From: Heterodera schachtii
Lineage: Eukaryota; Nematoda; Chromadorea; Rhabditida; Heteroderidae
NCBI GenBank assembly: GCA_023374025.1
Contig: SIJG01000131.1
Location: 248,001 to 312,000, forward strand
Length of the DNA: 64,000 nt
Direction: 5' to 3'
A program made the position numbers and the translations under genes. The notes under the pieces are model-generated. The model searched no databases. It saw nothing but the letters and a program-made list of their open reading frames with translations, and had not been told where the DNA came from. Positions 24,211-36,505 of the stretch are shown here, in pieces; the first letter of the stretch is position 1; every line of letters begins with the position of its first letter.

Positions 24211-24272
24211 GCAAAATTGGTGGTTCAGTTGGTTAAATTCCTATTTTTGGAGGTCAGGGTTCGAATCCAACA
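24211..24272 (+). other. tRNA-like A box / B box segment
   Basis: TGGTTCAGTTGG (24221-24232) matches an A box and GGTTCGAATCC (24258-24268) matches a B box. The spacing is close to that of a tRNA, with a weak anticodon-stem-like pair between. No convincing acceptor stem or anticodon loop was found, so this is a tRNA pseudogene or an RNA polymerase III promoter carried in the loop of the foldback element, not a functional tRNA. Confidence 0.5.
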
Positions 24273-24566
24273 TGAAAACAAATACATTTTAATTAAGGTA
24301 TAATATAACAAACAATTTAAAAAAACCCTTTTTTATATTAAAATAATATATTACAATTTTTAATTAATGAAAATAATTTAAAAACAATCAAATGTAAAGG
24401 TTGGAGAATTAAAAGAAAGTGAACAAAGCTGGAAATGTGCCGTTTGGCCATAATTTTCGGTTTTTGAGGCCCCATAACTTTTTCATTTCTTAATATGGGC
24501 ACGTAAAATTAAAAATTCACAATGAAAGTCGACCCTCCTCTATCCAATGATACCAAATTTATATGG

Positions 24567-24964
24567 GTCGATAGCAGTTCGTACAATGGCGTTTCGTACA
24601 ATTTAAAATGGGAATGGCCATAACTTTTTTGTTGGTCAGTTAATTTCTTCAAAATTGGTATCATTCGAAAGCTCTATGTGTTTAGAAGCTATCATTAAGC
24701 AGAAGTTAAGCGATTAATCATCATACCAAAAAGTTATGATTAATTGTTTACAAAAAATTAGGATTTTCTTGAATTTTTAAGTCTTATCAATCATAACTTT
24801 TTGGTTCGATGATTAATCGTTTAGCTTCTGCTTAATGATAGCTTCTAAACACGTAGAGCTTTCGAATGATACCAATTTTGAAAAAATTAACTGACCAACA
24901 AAAAAGTTATGGCTATTCCCATTTTAAATTGTACGAAACGCCATTGTACGAACTGCCTTGACCC
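24567..24964. mobile_element. inner foldback element
   Basis: Two arms of about 170 bp read as inverse complements around a short centre near 24765. Shared blocks include GTACAATGGCGTTTCGTAC, CATAACTTTTTTGTTGGTC and AGAAGCTATCATTAAGC. It sits inside the larger TIR element. Confidence 0.75.
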
Positions 24965-25012
24965 CAATTTATATAGGGTTTCCGACTTACAGTTGGGAAT
25001 GTTCCCTTGTAA

Positions 25013-27927
25013 GAATAGAAATCTTCTTCATTTTAATATCCACTTTTTATAATACAATTAATTTTTGTATTTATCGTTTTTTACTTTATAAAAAAGATTT
25101 TTAAATATATTTAAGTGATCTATATTGAATAGTCTTTTTTAACCATTAAATATGATTAAAATTTTTAAATCCATAAGCTGAAGTGGCCGAGCTTTTTTGA
25201 TGTTCTTAGTTGATTATTTTATCGAATTTGGTTTATATTTATCAAGATTCGTAATATTTTTATTCTTGATTTCTTTAAAAAAATGTATATTTTAAATTTA
25301 TTCTTAAAATGTATCAATTTAAACCTAATTTTGATGATAGTCCAGATTTATCTTGGAAGAAAAAATTATTCACAGAATATAGGGGTGATCAGTAATTAGA
25401 TTTATTTTATCTAATTATTTAGAAAAGAATTATCCTATTTTTTCTTAATAATTGATGATATGTTGGTCCGACAATTATAATTTAATTTTCATTAATTTAT
25501 ACATAACCCATTAAATATTTATAAATCTTTATATATAAAATTTGCATTTGGTAAAATATATAAGTTATATGTTGGATGGCAATAATTATAATTGTGATCA
25601 TTTATTTTTCATTAGTATCTCATAAATGCGTTGTTTATTTTTAATTGTCGGCACTTAATTTACATTTTTCAAACCTTCTTATATTCTTTAAATTTTTCTT
25701 ATATATTTATATTTGATTAATAAAAATAATAAGATAATTTCAGTTATTTAAATTTTTATTTTTTTTCTGATTTATTTTTTGTAAAACGATTTTGATTAGC
25801 ATTTTAATTTGTGATCTTGTAAATAAAATTTAAAGATATATTAATAAGCTAAAAATATTTATACCTAATTTATATTTCTGAAATTTCATAAAGATAAAAA
25901 TTAATTTATAATTATAATTTAGGGTATTTATATTAATTTCAAGTTCATTTGCTGCGAAGAATTTATTTTTAGGTTTTTTTCTTCTTGGACCGTCAAGATA
26001 CATGGTGGCCCCGCCTCCATGGGAAGTTCTTATGAAATTCTCTGCTTTTATCAATGTCTTTAATTTTTACTTTTACAACCATGAAATCAGATCATTAGCA
26101 TTGAAGTCTATGCAGCTATAACAGAGACTTTTAATTTTGAAAATTAGAGAATTTTTAATAAATTCCAATTTTTAAACAAAGCCGAATTACATTAATCAAA
26201 TTGAACAAAAAAATTTAGTTTTATAAGGTATTTTTTGTAATATATGAAGATAATATATTGATAATGACAACATTAATTCATTTTAATAAGATCATCACTT
26301 TAATATCGTTTCCTTGTTATCTGAGTTAAATTGTTTATATTATTGAAAAAGAATAAAGTTTTTTTAATATGTATATTCCTTAATAAAATTACTAATTTTT
26401 TCATATATCGTATAATATTCTTTTAATCGATTCATTTTTTTATGTCGTTTCAGTGGTAATATATAATTGTAAAGAACTTATTGGAATTTTTTAACAAATC
26501 ATTAATGAGTTTATTCAATAATTTCTCGAAACTAATAATTCTCAACCTTTTTTTACTTTAACATTATCTTATAAATTTAAAACCTTCTATTGCCTTATAA
26601 AATTATCGATTACTTCGAAAAGGTTTAAGTTTTTAAAAAATTGCATTTGATAAGATCATAATATTTAACAGCTATAATCATTTTAATTTACTTAAAGTTA
26701 TCTGGATAATATATTTAAAAAAAAATTTTTTTCTATTATCTGATGAATAATGGTGATAAATTTTCATTATACATTCTTGTATTTTTTAAATTTACTTATA
26801 TTAAGTTCTTTTATAATTTGTTACTTATCTTTCATTCAAACAAGTTGTTTTATTTATTTATAATTTACAATATGATATGAATAGTCATATTGATTGCTGT
26901 TTTTTCAAAAATAAATATCTTTTTTTCATTTTTTAATATTATGTTGAAAAGTGAAAATAAAATATTATCTTTTATCAACTTTTTATATTTTAATTACTTT
27001 ATTTTATTTCATTTTTATATAAATCATTGTTTTATGTATTAAAAAAAACTGATTTATACTATTCTCGTGTCCGAGATTTTGTGGTCTTGTTTGTTTTAGG
27101 GGGAAAAAGATTCGCATTTCTATTTCTTTTTATTTTCAAGAATTTGTATTTGTTTACTTTAAAAAATAAATTTAATAAAATCTTTAATGCGCAATAAATT
27201 ATAAATTTTTTTACACACTAATTGGCAGTCCATTTCTCTGTTGCTGAACCTGTTTCAGTTCAGTTGTCTCAGAAAATTTAGTCATATTATTTCCCTGAGA
27301 GATTCCTAGTTTTAGGTTCTGCTAATTTATTGGCTTTGAGATTTATTCTTTTTTCACTTCCTCATAAGTATGATATTAAAAAATAAATATTTTTGTTTGA
27401 GATTTTATTAGATTTGCAAAATATTCTTCTTTTTTGAAAGGAGCATAACTTTGCATTAATTTTAAAATTTTCGGTAGTTATTGTCTTAAAGAATCAGCTT
27501 GCTTTGTCTAGTTTTTTATTTAAGGTTTGTTTTATTGCACTATTGTCATATTTTAAGGGAATACCAATATAAAGATGTTATTATATCAATTCTTAATATT
27601 AATCAATCAATAATGTGTTTTAATTTGCCTTTTATGACTCATTAGTTGAACCTTTAGGCATCTTTTGTTAAGTTGAATTAAAATTTAAAAGAAAAATTTA
27701 TTTAAATAATTCAATGAAAGTTTATGCGGGCTGATACATTATTTTTTATTTTAAACTTGTATTTTAACATATTAATGTAAATTATTATATTTTTTATTTT
27801 AATTTTTTATTTATTTTGACTAGAAAATTTCAGAAATCATTTTTTTTTCATTTTTCCTATATGAAAGTTGATGCGAATTCAATTTAAAAAATTTTAATTA
27901 ATAAATAAAATAATTAATCACAGTAGG
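25013..27927. repeat. T-rich repeat domain, fourth part
   Basis: T-dominated scaffold. The unit at 25380-25540 is found inverted at 31835-31975 and 32935-33060. No gene is supported. Confidence 0.6.
25380..25540 (-). repeat. repeat unit, orientation opposite to 31835-31975
   Basis: Read on the minus strand it has AAAGATTTATAAATATTTAA, then GGGTTATGTATAAATTAATG, TTGTCGGACC and ATATCATC. The same order stands on the + strand in the A-rich domain at 31835-31975 and 32935-33060. Confidence 0.75.
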
Positions 27928-28545
27928 CGAAACAACTTTCTTCCACGAGCCTCATTCTTAATTTTTTTGTTTTTGTTAGCATGCTTTTCAGTTTTGTATA
28001 TTTGTGATTATTTAAAAAATTTCTGTTTTTATTTTAGCATTTTTAAAATTGGATTTTTTTGCCCAAAAAAGCTCACCATATTCCTTACTTTTATTTCAAT
28101 TTTAATAGGTTTAAATTAAATTCTCTTCTTATAAAATTGATTAAGTGTCTATTATTCCAAATGTCAACTCAAAATAAAAGAGCCCAGGAAGTTATGCTTT
28201 TTGCCGCATTATTCTCCAAAAAATATTTTATTATTTTTAATGCAATTAATTTTAAAGAAATGTTTTTCCCTTTAAATTTTACTCAAATTTTGAGAAACTA
28301 TGTGGTTCTTTTTAATTCTTTATATTTTTCACACAACTATTAATTGCTTTGTTTTTTTAATTTTTGTTTTTTTTATTAAATTTATTAATTTTTCTCATGT
28401 TTGCTCATGACGAACTTATTATTTTTTGGTGCAAGCAACAATTTGCTTTCTTTCATAAAAGTATTGTAAGTTTTGCTAGCTAGAAATATGTATATAATCA
28501 AATTGTTTATTATTTAAAATTTTTATATGATTGTGTAACAAAAAA
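27928..28545. repeat. segmental duplication, copy 1 (pair with 51102-51670)
   Basis: Begins CGAAACAACTTTCTTCCACG and continues through AAGCTCACCATATTCCTT and GACGAACTTATTATTTTTTG to GCTAGCTAGAAATATG. The copy 23 kb away has the same order with small indels. Confidence 0.85.
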
Positions 28546-29392
28546 ATGAGTTTTATTTATTCATGTGCTTAATACTTTTTAATATTTAATTATTAATATA
28601 ATGTTTAATTATTTGAAAATCTTTTTTTATCATGCTCTTTTCCATCTATTAGATTCTACTTGATTCTGCGTATTCGTATATGTGGTTTGGTTCATAATTT
28701 TGTCAGCAGCATTAAATTATTGTTAACTATTTTCAAGTTATATTTTTATTGTATTTATTTAGTCTAAGTAATTATCAGTTAAGCATTTTGTATATATTAT
28801 CTTCATAAAAATTTTACATGTAAACACTTATAAAATAAATATGTTTTTTAACTATTGTTTTCAGAAATGTTTATAATTAAACATTTTAAATGAATTCTTA
28901 AATTGTTTAACTTTGATGTATTTTATTATGTTTAAAAGCTTACTTATTTTGATAAATGTTAAAAAGTTTTAATATATTCCGTTACTAAATTGATAGTATT
29001 TTTTTTATTCTTTTTCTATAATTGTATATAAAATAAGTTAGTCTAGAAAATTTGGGTCATTTAACTTTATTTATATTAAGATAGTTGATTAAGTTACTTA
29101 AAATAATATCTCTTAATTGTTCATATTCGCTATTTAATTGGTTTAAATTTAAATATTTTTTCAATTAATTATCTTTCTTTTTTAAATAATGTGTTACATC
29201 GAATTTGGATAAAAATAATTTAATACAACAGTATAATCCGAATTTTTGAATTTTATTTTTAATTTATTCTACTGTTAGAAACGAATATAAGTGAATATTA
29301 ATTTTGTAAAATAATTTTTTTAACAACTATAATCTTTTTCAATTTTTTTTCAATTGTTGAGCGCCACTGATTCGTAAAAATTCCTATGCACG

Positions 29393-29411
29393 GAGTCTAA
29401 AACACGGACTC
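29393..29411 (-). repeat. conserved hairpin unit, copy 3
   Basis: On the + strand GAGTC and GACTC flank TAAAACACG. On the minus strand it follows ATTGCAAATGATT. The upstream block AATCAGCTA and the downstream CAACAATTG are also shared with the unit at 3340-3480. Confidence 0.55.
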
Positions 29412-29649
29412 AAATCATTTGCAATAATTCACAAGGTAGCTGATTAATCTTAATTACTTGTTAGAAAATTTTTTATGCTTTTTCATTAACAATGTTTTAT
29501 TGTATGATTTAAAATTTTAAGTTTGTTTAATTTAATTATTTTTTAAAAGAAGAAAAACGACCGAAAATTATTTAGCGCGATGGTTACTGAATCTTTAAAT
29601 GTATTGCTCATTCACATAATACTAGATACTTAAATTAATATTATTTTAT

Positions 29650-29853
29650 TTAATTTAATTTATCGAGCAAACCAAAGGCACATTAGTGCTCTTATATGGC
29701 GCCAAAAAGAAACAAACAAATAAAAAATGTCAAATTAAAAATACAAAATGATGTAATAAATGAAATAAAAATAAATCAAATGTTAAATTCACAGGTGATT
29801 ATATATAATGTAAAATGTGGCACAGAAAATTGCCTACTCAGAACTCATTGCTT
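29650..29853 (-). other. 3' untranslated part of the LINE fragment (probable)
   Basis: The minus-strand sequence after the ORF stop is GC-richer (GGCGCCATATAAGAGC, GTGCCACATTTTACATT) than the scaffold and is probably the LINE 3' region. No poly(A) tail or target duplication was identified. Confidence 0.4.
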
Positions 29854-30588
29854 TTAGCAAACCCCTGAATTCTTTGCCTTATTAATTTGTACCGCTACCA
29901 CTGGAAGGTTATTCCAGTTTTTTACTATTCTATTGAAAAAATTATTTTGAGTTTTGGCCGTGTGGCGCTTTACTCGTAAAAGTAAAGGCCTTCTGGGCCT
30001 TTCTGAGAAAAAGAAATTTTTCTCAGCTTCAAGGCTGGTGAAACCTTTAATTATTTTAAAAGCTGTTGTTAAATCATTGATTTTTCTTCTTTCTTTTAAT
30101 TTGTGTAAATCAGTTATTTTTAGTCTTTCCTCATATTTTTTGTACACAAATCCACATTTTCTAAGTGCTTTTCTTGTGAAAAATTTTTGAACACGCTCAA
30201 TTTTGTCTATATCTTTTTTTAAATTAGGGTTCCAAACTTCGGTAGCGTATTCTAATTGAGGTCGTACAAAAGTTATATAAGCTGCTGTTACCCTGCTTTT
30301 CAACACTCTCAAAATCTGAAAGCTTCTAAGATATGCGTTTCGTATAATTTTGCTTATATGTTCTGAAAAATTAAGCTTCGAGTCAATTAAAATTCCCAAG
30401 TCACGAACATTATCCGATTCTGAAATCTTTTTTGAGTTAATAAAATATTCTTTTTTCATATTATTTTTCCCTAAATATAAAACAAAACATTTTTCAGTTG
30501 AAATTTCTAACCCATTTATTTTTGACCATTTTTCCAAAGCCTCAATTGCTTTATCCAACTGATTCGAATGGTCATCATTAACAAACTA
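29854..30588 (-). pseudogene. 5'-truncated LINE reverse transcriptase, C-terminal part
   Basis: A 234-residue frame, open a little further upstream, that corresponds to the C-terminal end of a CR1/Jockey-type reverse transcriptase. Recognisable pieces are KWSKINGLEISTEKC, the VRDLGILIDSKLNFSEHI block after the palm, FVRPQLEYATEVWNPNLKKD and the KIERVQKFFTRKALR thumb-like segment. The fingers, the catalytic YADD core and the endonuclease are missing, and the junction LKSRVTAAYITF looks a few residues short. The 5' end stops within the polymerase domain, as is usual for incomplete reverse transcription. It is non-functional. It sits at the switch between the T-rich and A-rich domains. Confidence 0.85.
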
Positions 30589-30639
30589 AATTTAAATAAT
30601 AACTAAATTTCCAATTCCCGTTCTTGCTTTTAAAGGAAA

Positions 30640-30840
30640 GAGAATTAAACATATTTTCCTTTATATAATAAAAAATTATGAAATATATTAATATAAATTA
30701 CATAATTTCGGTTATCGTTAATCATGTTTTAAATTTAATTTCTAGGACATAAACATATCTTCCTTTATATGTATAATAAAATACTTTGAAACATATTAAT
30801 ATAAATTACATAATTTCGACTATCATTAACCTGTTTCAAA
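30640..30840. repeat. tandem repeat, two units of about 110 bp
   Basis: Each unit carries TTCCTTTATAT, then ATATTAATATAAATTACATA and ATTTCGRYTATC. A related TTCCTTT block is near 3541. Confidence 0.7.
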
Positions 30841-31834
30841 AATGAAATTCATGCGAAAAATTAAAAAGAGCTTTGCTTAAGGAAGATTCGACGCCCCAGT
30901 GCCTGCAAAATTTGCCACAGATCGTTCACGTGAATGCTTTAAAGAAAATAATAAAAACTCATGAAATGAAAAGCAAAAAAGATAATAAATTGAAAAATAA
31001 ATTTTAAAACCGACAACGAATAGAACCCACAACCAATAAAAATATTATTATAAATAAGTAATAACCATTAATTAGCTATCAAAATAAATAAAATAATTTG
31101 AATTGCATTATAGAAACCCTGAAAACCTATTTACAAAATTATTGGTAGAAAGTCGAAATAGTATCATTTTTCTGCTTTATTTTGACTTCCAAATAAAACC
31201 CATAAAATAATCTTAATTTAGACAAAATTTTTTTTCTAAATCGCAAAAATAGCGAGTTTTGGAGGAATTAAAAGTACAGAAATCGTTAAAATAAATGTTT
31301 TCAGAGCCACATGAAAACTAACTACCGCAATATAGCAAATTTATATTGAAAAGACGTCAAGATTTAAAGAAAAACAGAAAATAATTTATTAGGATTTGAA
31401 AAATATAATATAAAAAATATGGAGGACAATTTATTAATAATAAAAATTTAAAGCCTAAATAAAATTAAAATCTCGGAAAGATGAATAATTTTGTAAGTTA
31501 TAGTCAATTTAAAATTTCGAGTGCTAACGCATTAGATGAAAGTTCACAAAATATCCATTTTATTAATCTCGGATTTGGTTAAGTTTACTTATGATGCATA
31601 ATTCAAGAATTTAAAAACTAATTTTTGGCAAACAATTCAACAGATAAAATTTTAAAATATTTATTCAAAAAATTATGAATTAATTATTTTACAAATACTA
31701 ATAAAACAATTTATATATTTTATCAAATACCCTTTTATAAAAACATACAGATGAAAAATAAATGAATTGCATAAACATCAATACACTTCTCAAATCATGA
31801 GTTTTATAACCGAAAAATTAACAAGAAAAGTAAA

Positions 31835-31975
31835 AAAATAAATAATTTAATATATAAAGATTTATAAATATTTAATTGGGTTAAGTATAAATTAAATGAA
31901 AATTTTAAATAATAATTGCCGGACCGATATATATCATCTATTTATTAAGAAAAAATATGATAAAGAAGAATCGGT
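31835..31975 (+). repeat. repeat unit (inverted relative to 25380-25540)
   Basis: Contains AAAGATTTATAAATATTTAA, GGGTTAAGTATAAATTAAAT, TTGCCGGACCGATATAT and CATCTATTTATTAAG. Confidence 0.75.
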
Positions 31976-32934
31976 TCCGCGCGAGTAAAGGAGCCTTGAG
32001 GTAATAAATATATTAGCATAAAATAAAATACTTTAAAAACTACCTTTTCGCACCGAGATAATTAAAACGCATGTCCCTATCAAGAGAATAGTTAAAATAT
32101 ACATTTATTTAACCCATAAAAACAATTAATATTCAAAAAATATTTATCCACGCAAAACAATATAAAAATGAGACGCTGCCATTTTTTCAAATTAATTATT
32201 TTAAAATTTAAAAAGAGATTTAAATTATTTTATTGGTTGAGATTTATTCTATAATAAACAATTTTTTATGTTGCTCAGAACAAATACAATAAAAAATTCG
32301 AACAAAAACAAATTTTCGTTGATTTTTTAAAATAAGGATTTAACGGACTCAACACAGTTCTGAAAATCACAATTAAAAAATTATTATTAATATTTGACTA
32401 ACAAAAAAATAGACCCGTAAATATGTAAAAAAAAATTTTAAAAATAATCAAAATAACTTTTGATAGAGAACAAATTAATAAAAAAGTGAAAAACGACGAC
32501 TTGAATACTGAAAGGCGCAACATTACGTGGAAATTTTAAAAAAATTTAAATTTAAATAACATCAAAACATTTAAATACATAAATACAGTTTTTAAAATAA
32601 ATTTTAATAATAATTTTAAACAGAGATTTATAAACTGATTGGCTAGCTTTATAATTAAACAAGCCTTTATTTCTGTTATTAAAAAAAGTTTCCGTTCGAA
32701 TCATAAAAACTTCATTTATTGTAAAAAGAGCAAATTAATTTAAGAAAAAAACTCCAGTTTAAAAAAGAATAAACAATAATACATTTTAGAAGATTAAAAA
32801 AAGATTTAACGACCAATCAATTTGGGTCGCTCAAGACCGACCAATAATACACAATGCATCTGGCAAAAGAATAATTAACAATTTATTGAATCTTTGATGG
32901 AAGGGTAAATAATTATAGTCTATTTTTTCAAAAT

Positions 32935-33060
32935 ATTAATGATTTATAATGATTTAAATGGGTTAAGTATAAATTAAATTGAAAACTATATATAATAACT
33001 GTTTGACCGATATATCATCTATTTAATAAGAAAAAAAGGATAATTTTTTAATCTGGAAAA
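32935..33060 (+). repeat. repeat unit, second + strand copy
   Basis: Contains GGGTTAAGTATAAATTAAAT, TTGACCGATATATCATC and TATTTAATAAGAAAA, as in 31835-31975. Confidence 0.7.
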
Positions 33061-34359
33061 TGTCAAAAATGAATAAATAAAGAACGAAAGAACGCATATA
33101 AAATCACAACAATATAAAATTGCATAGTAATGAACTTAATTTTTTAAAAATATATTGTAATTCCAAATAATTATTAAATAAATTATAGCGATCAACTACA
33201 GATTCGGTGAATAATTTTTATTCCAAAATAAATCCAGACTATTTCATCAAAAATGGGTTTTAAATATTTATAAATTTTTGAATAAATTTTAAAAGATTCA
33301 ATAAGATTTCTTGCTTAAAAACATCAATTCAAATTAGATCACTTAAATTTAAAATATAAATTCTTCTTTAAAAGTAAATAAATGACAAATACACTAAAAA
33401 TTAAAATACATTTAAAGGTGAAGATAAAAAAGAATTGAAAAAATAATTTCAAAAAATAATAATATAAACTTAAATAAATGCATTAAATAACTATTTGATG
33501 CATTACTAAGAATAAAGAGGCAAAATATTTGTAAAATTATCTATAATCCATCTTTCATTAGAAATGATAACAAAATATTACACCTTAAAGGTATAAATTA
33601 ACAAATAGGCTATTTTAAAATTTATTATCTAATTCAGCAATTAAAAAAAAGCATATTTTCTTTATAAAAACAGAACAACTTAAGACAAGAATATAATTTA
33701 AAAAATTATTCCAAAATACCCAGTTATTATACATTATAAAAAATAATCTATTATAACGTACCTACAAAAATCATAAGAATGCAAAAAAAAAAGATATCCA
33801 AAAACGATTCTCAGGTATGAGTTGGATTAGAAAATACAAAAAAGGTTTATGAAAAAATTCTGAACCATATTTAATTAAAGATTATAAAGATTTAATATAT
33901 AGAAAATATCGAAGTAAATAATTAAAGATGACAATAGTAAACATATATTTGGGTAAATTATAGGTTTTTAATTATATTCATCATAACATAGCGAGATAGA
34001 TTTAAACTTTGTATTTCATCTTTCTCAAAATAAAAGTCAATACAAGAAAAATAAAAACAAAAGAAAGTTAATTAAATATATATTTAAATAAAGAATTTAT
34101 TTCGAAAATCGCACCCTTTAAAAGAATTTATGAAAATGAAACTATATAATATACTTTTAAAGCATATATTGTCAAAATATTTCTTTTTAAATTTAAATAG
34201 CTTTTTCTATAAAGAAAATAATCATATCTTGCTTTATAATAATATGATACAAAATAGAAAAAATAAATTCCCGAAAATACGGATTATTTTATTACATAAA
34301 ACAATACAAAAACCTTACTCAACGAAGAAGAAGGTAAATGTGCACTGACACAAAAGAAG

Positions 34360-34560
34360 TTTTTAAACACAGATTTTGGCCATAAATTAAGTAATTTTCG
34401 GCAGTTTTTATAATTTTTACTTCCGCAGTCATACCTACAAAAATCATACCTAGAAAAAGACGCACTGGCTTCGCGAGTGGAGCCTTGACTTAAATAATAA
34501 TTTTAATTTATAAAATATTTTGAATTATAAAATAAAATTAAACATAATAATGTTAAAATT
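34360..34560 (+). repeat. dispersed A-strand repeat, copy 3
   Basis: TTTTGGCCATAAATTAAGTA and TTTTCGGCAGTTTTTATAA match 3180-3220, and AAATTAAACATAATAATG matches the start of the 2460 and 3060 copies. The island AGACGCACTGGCTTCGCGAG lies between them. Confidence 0.55.
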
Positions 34561-35025
34561 TTAAAATGTTAATCAATTAGCACAATTAAAAGATATTGCT
34601 ATAAGTAAATAACCTTAATCACATATATCTTGTTATAAATAAAATACTTTAAATAGAAATATAGAAAATGAAAACGCATTAACAAACAAAAGTTAAAAAT
34701 CTGTATTATGAAATAAAAAGTAAAAAAATTGGAATTAAAATATTTAAATAATAAAAAACTAATGGAAAATGAAAATAACATCTGAATTTTTTTCTAAGAT
34801 TAAATTCATATTAATAACCTAAATATGACTTCATCTGAATACAAAATGTGTGCTCTGCTGGATGGAATATGCAAAGATTTTTAAAAACAATTAAGATAAA
34901 AATATAAATTTAAAAAATATAAAATTAATTAAAAATACTTTTTTTCAAATAAAGCTGCGTTTTAATAAAAAATTATAATTTGTAAAGCAATTAGTATTCT
35001 TTAATTAATATTAATCATTACACAC

Positions 35026-36195
35026 CAGGGATGTGCCGAATCGGAATCGTAATCGGAATCGCAATTAATCGGATTTTGGGCCATAATCGGAAGCGGATAA
35101 TCGTAATCGGATTTTGCCTTGAAATCCGATTATTACACCCCTAAGAATTGACCTTTTGAAGGAATTTTTTTTAGCGAGAATACCAATGAATTTTGAAAAA
35201 AAATGTTTTCTGAAACGAATGTTTTAATCTTATTTTAAGATAATGACTAGGGTTGTAAATTATATGGATTAACATATTTTTTCTGCGCATATGCTATGAA
35301 GAAAGGGGCTCAAAAATAGCATTTCTGCATTAAATTTTTTTGATTTGGTGAAGGTTTTTAGTCCATGTAAATCCATATTTTGGGGGTTTTTGGGAATAAA
35401 TCCATATTTCGCCATTTTGGCCTTTTTAGTCCATATTTCGACTATTTTTGGCAAATTTTCACTATAAAAATGCAAAAAAAGCGAAAAATACACCCCTAAA
35501 GATGGACTTTTTGGAAATTTTTAAAAATTACAGCCCAAAAAATCCGAAAAATTTGACTTTTCATCGTCATTTTTAATAAATATTTTTGCCATTTTTGTGA
35601 ACCTTTCATTTTTTTAAATGAGAATTTTTTTGAAATTTTGACAAACTTGGAAATATTTTTTTACGATGGACGACAATAAATTTGTATTTTTATGTTTTAA
35701 ATCCATTTTTTGGTTGTTTATTGTATTTTTTAAGTGTATTAGAGCAAATATTGAATACATACACCTTTTTGGAATTTTTGAGGATTTAAAACACATATTT
35801 TGGCAGTTTTTAGTCCATATTTGGCCATTTTTGAGCTTTTTAGTCCATATTTCGGGCTTTTTTAGTCCATATTTTATGTCCATATTTGCCTTTTTATAGT
35901 CCATATAATTTACAACCCTAATAATGACTGAAATTAAATTTTTCTCACAAAGCAGTGCCGGATTAATTCTCCCAGATATAATCAAGTTTTTTGTTATTTA
36001 GCAAAAATTTTTGATTTGAATAAAATTTTTGGGAAAAAATTATTAAAAAAAAAATCGGAATGGTAATCGGAATCGCAATTAATCAGATTTTGGGCCATAA
36101 TCGTAATCGGTTTTAAAACCGTATCGGATTTTTGGCCATAATCGGAATCGGCGATTTAATAGGAATCGGATTTTGTCTGGCTCGGCACATCCCTG
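35026..36195. mobile_element. hAT-like element with AATCGG words
   Basis: Perfect 8-bp duplications TTACACAC (35018-35025 and 36196-36203) and terminal inverted repeats CAGGGATGTGCCGA/TCGGCACATCCCTG. The subterminal zones (35038-35135 and 36050-36175) are strings of AATCGG, GGAATCG and TAATCGG. The middle is occupied by a second element (35248-35920). There is no transposase. Confidence 0.9.
35248..35920. mobile_element. nested hAT-like element with AGTCCATATTT words
   Basis: Perfect 8-bp duplications ATAATGAC (35240-35247 and 35921-35928) and terminal repeats TAGGGTTGTAAATTATATGG and its complement. The word AGTCCATATTT or a close variant recurs many times near both ends (35360-35450 and 35810-35905). 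It inserted into the AATCGG element. The open frames inside come from the repeated words and are not genes. Confidence 0.9.
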
Positions 36196-36310
36196 TTACA
36201 CACCTAAACAAAGAAAACATTAATTTTTATCCGATATTGTAAAGGGAACGAACTGAGAAAAGCAAAAATAGGAATAAAAAAATGTGGGCATAAATTTCTT
36301 AAAACTTAAC

Positions 36311-36505
36311 TAGGGTTGGTCGGGACAGGGAATTTTAGGCAAAACCGGAACTTTTCGGTTTAAAAACACGGGAATTTTTGGTTTAAAAAACCGGGACTTT
36401 TTGGCTGAAAAAACCGGGAATTTCCCGGTTCCGGCCAAAACTGCTCAAAACCGGGACTTCGGTACTCAGTTGTCCGAGTTTTGGTCCCGGTCCCGAGCAA
36501 CTCCA
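36311..36505. mobile_element. small hAT-like MITE with CCGGGA words
   Basis: Starts TAGGGTTGGTCGGGA, ends TCCCGAGCAACTCCA. The flanking octamers AACTTAAC and ATTTTAAC match at six of eight positions. The words AACCGGGA and CCGGGAC are repeated throughout. The same CCCGG words occur in intron 15 of the astacin gene. Confidence 0.65.

Larger units (their letters stand above)
24039..25009. mobile_element. composite foldback (TIR) element with TAA target duplication
   Basis: The termini are CAAGGGAACATTCCCAAC and its complement, followed inward by CTGTAAGTCGG. They are flanked by TAA on both sides (24036-24038 and 25010-25012), compatible with PIF/Harbinger-type TWA duplications. The left arm (24039-24200) is complementary to 24430-24565. 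A second, almost perfect foldback occupies about 24567-24964 and repeats AATTTATAT at its edges, so it seems to have inserted into the first. There is no transposase. Confidence 0.8.
30590..35017. repeat. A-rich strand-asymmetric repeat domain, second
   Basis: The + strand is again A-dominated. It contains a tandem pair (30640-30840), the units at 31835-31975 and 32935-33060, and the block at 34360-34560 shared with 2460-3240. GC islands such as CCGCGCGAGTAAAGG (31978) and TTCGCGAGTGGAGCC (34469) are related to each other. No gene is supported. Confidence 0.65.

Noticed and set aside
24211..24272. Functional tRNA gene
   Set aside because: A and B boxes are present but no paired acceptor stem and no normal anticodon loop could be drawn; kept only as a tRNA-like segment.
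27244..27263. CTGTTTCA near a hairpin, resembling the upstream motif of nematode 21U-RNA (piRNA) genes
   Set aside because: A single octamer in a T-rich region is expected by chance. No series of such motifs at regular distances was seen, and piRNAs are thought to be lost outside clade V nematodes.
8400..29600. Short hairpins in many GC-richer islands (for example 14396-14408, 14739-14753, 23298-23307, 27244-27263, 53621-53654, 61464-61478)
   Set aside because: Across tens of kilobases, stems of 5-7 pairs with small loops are expected often by chance. Only the three-copy family with compensating arms was kept.
35614..35985. Frames of 77-123 codons over the nested hAT-like element
   Set aside because: They translate the reiterated AGTCCATATTT words and have no protein character beyond that.
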